64,000 bases of DNA from Amblyomma americanum (taxonomy: Eukaryota > Arthropoda > Arachnida > Ixodida > Ixodidae), in NCBI RefSeq assembly GCF_052857255.1, contig NC_135505.1, forward strand, positions 58,443,149-58,507,148, given 5' to 3'. Under the pieces are notes generated by a model, which was not told the DNA's origin, did no database searches, and saw only the letters and a list, made by a program, of their open reading frames with translations. Positions 62,138 to 64,000 of the stretch are shown one piece after another. Position 1 is the first letter of the stretch, and every line of letters begins with the position of its first letter. The position numbers were made by a program, and so were the translations under genes.

Positions 62138-64000
62138 ATCCCGTAATTCACGCTACTAACAAATCTCGTATAGCGTACCGGAAAAGATTGAAGAAAATAA
62201 CCCGCTACTACAGAGGCGATTACGTCGCTTTCACTGAAAAGTTAACTCACCTCAGTTTCTCTTTTCTTGATACATTCTCATGTCGTTCAGTTTAAGATAA
62301 CGGGCTAATTCTTAAATACAAAATGCAGGAATTAACCAAAACCCATATTCCCACAATTACCCTAATCGATCGTCCGTCTCCCCCGATTCACTAACATCTT
62401 AAATCGCTTCAAATATAAAAAAGCAACGCCTGTATCGCGTCGCCAAAGTAACACTTCACGCGCGTGGGAAAAGTACCGCGGCACTGATAAAATGTTTCAG
62501 TCTCTAATCGCAAAAACCAAGCGATTATTCTTTCCTACCTAACTTCCTGATATTCTGCGTAATATCTGACGTGAATTCTGGAAGGTTATAAATCTATGCC
62601 CAAAGAAATCCAAAACAATACTTGACCGAACTGATATTCCTATTCCTTGTACTGAAGTTGCAACCTCTAACCTCCGCGTTTTGTTCAGTCTTCACCAAAG
62701 AACCTGAAGGCAGTCTTCCTTTTTTACTAACTTTCAACATCCTGACATGCCAGACATCACGTTTGAACCTAGCGGCATCTGTAAACTAATCTAATCATTG
62801 AAGCTAACGTCATCTGCTGGAATGAACGGCTTCAACCCCAAGTGATCAAAAACACCAAGGGAATTTACCAGTGTCATCCTGTCGTACATTTTTCAGAAGT
62901 CACTTTCACCTGGAGTGGTGCCGCTGGATTAGAAAACAGATAAGGTCATTGCAGTTGCAATAAAATGGATCCCCATCATTATGTCTTGACTTCCGGCCAA
63001 TTTTCATTACTAGTGTTTGTTCTAAGTTGATGGATCATGTCATTTCTAGCCAAATCATGAAATTTCTTATTTATAACAACTTTTTCATTCTAGTGAGAAT
63101 GGATTCCTTCCGAATTTATCTTGCACTTTTCATCAATGACGTCAGCTTCCACCTAGCTCCCACCTTAACATAACTGTAGATTCACAGTTTTCATACTTCG
63201 AGAAAGCTTTTGACATGGTTTTTTATCGGCTGTTATCAGTTCGTTTTCGCAAATAACCATCCTCTCCGCTGTCTCCTGTGATTTCTGGTTTGCCTCAGGG
63301 TTCCGTTCTGGGCCAAGTGCTTTTCTTAACCTTCATCAACGACCTCTCTAATTATATGTTTTCAAACATCCGTTTGTTTCCTGATGATTGTGTTATATAC
63401 CGACCGATTAACAATTGTTCAGGTGCCCTCATTATTAAAGCAATTTATAAATAGTAGAAAAATGGTGTAAAACATGATTAATATCTGTCAATGTTAGCAA
63501 AACGTGAATAATTATTTTTAACCGCCGGCATTCTCTCGTAGCGACCACGTATATTTTTATTCGGTATCACAGTAATATTCTCTGCGACATATTGTAAATA
63601 TCTAGGGCTTATTTTAACACAGAACAAAGACTAACGAGGTTAATCGCACTGTCGGCTATCTCAGGTGAAACCTTAAATTCTCCTCCTTTTCCTTAAAAAT
63701 CTTGCTTACAAAACCCTTGTAAAGCCCAAGCTAGAATATGCATGCTCAGTTTGGGACCTTCATCAGACATATCTTTGTAACTCCATTTATTCTATCCCAA
63801 AGCGTGCAGCTGGTTTTATTTTTCACGACTATTCTTCTTATACTAGTGTCAAAGCTCTAAAGTCTAATGCAAATCTTCGCAATCTAGAAACTCAACGTAA
63901 TATAGCCAGCCTCATTCTCTACCACAAAATATATCATTTTCCAATTTATAACAGGGTTATATCTACCCCTCACCGCCATTCATCCCGGACCAGTCATTCC

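Larger units (their letters stand above)
60839..64000 (+). mobile_element. CR1/L2-group LINE (decayed; runs off right edge)
   Basis: Plus strand, in order: LYSNIRSIL, a 354-bp solo LTR, PKVDTVANLVSTTDSN, VILTETWLNSSIANPE with the catalytic Glu of the endonuclease, RREERRGGRVLISTK, a long decayed stretch with RT blocks, SGLPQGSVLGQVLFLTFIND near 63280-63340, FPDDCVIYR near 63375 where the catalytic Ala is Pro (FADD to FPDD), and YKTLVKPKLEYACSVWD near 63705-63755 up to the window end. Stops are frequent. It adjoins the PLE copy at 60838. Confidence 0.75.

Overview
The window looks like repeat-dominated nuclear DNA from a hard tick (Ixodida). The evidence is the repeat repertoire: several tRNA-derived SINEs of the type I know from ticks (Ruka-like), RTE, CR1/L2-group, I-type and L1/Tx1-like LINEs, Penelope-like elements with a GIY-YIG domain, a Ty3/Gypsy element, Tc1-type transposase remnants and foldback/MITE elements. 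There are no operons, Shine-Dalgarno spacing or other bacterial features. The species assignment is inference; I recognise no complete host gene.

Layout. 1-1.59 kb: a Penelope-like element (PLE) carrying a SINE. 2.5-6.3 kb: a broken CR1-group LINE (minus) split by the 3' end of another LINE (plus). 10.1-14.2 kb: a SINE head, two truncated RTE pieces and an 871-bp tandem duplication. 14.8-17.7 kb: paralogue A of an unrecognised gene family with its flank. 18.2-21.1 kb: an RTE copy split by a 1.0-kb MITE. 21.1-23.85 kb: an I-type LINE (minus). 24.0-26.5 kb: Tc1-type transposase pieces, two SINEs and a hairpin. 26.55-32.81 kb: a foldback element with arms of about 700 bp; it holds the only long intact frame (RTE endonuclease-reverse transcriptase, 28122-31139) and, in its right arm, a solo LTR with target duplications. 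33.0-34.8 kb: paralogue B (plus). 35.7-36.1 kb: an array rich in CTATAG. 37.8-40.9 kb: a nearly intact CR1-group LINE (minus). 40.9-41.4 kb: a Jockey-type RT scrap. 41.6-45.18 kb: a decayed Ty3/Gypsy element (minus) with its 5' LTR. 46.3-48.2 kb: paralogue C (minus). 48.5-56.4 kb: SINE, L1/Tx1-like LINE and RTE pieces. 57.4-57.8 kb: a hairpin and a candidate host exon with one C2H2 zinc finger. 59.23-60.84 kb: a second PLE bounded by inverted repeats. 60.84-64 kb: another CR1-group LINE (plus), split by a solo LTR.

How the pieces relate. The window records nested insertions: SINE in PLE, SINE in transposase gene, SINE in LINE, MITE in RTE, RTE and LTR in the foldback, LTR in LINE. In four cases target duplications, an empty related site or a reading frame that rejoins across the insertion fix the order. 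The least explained content is the three-member gene family (A, B, C), which shares coding sequence and kilobase-scale flanks, and the CTATAG array.
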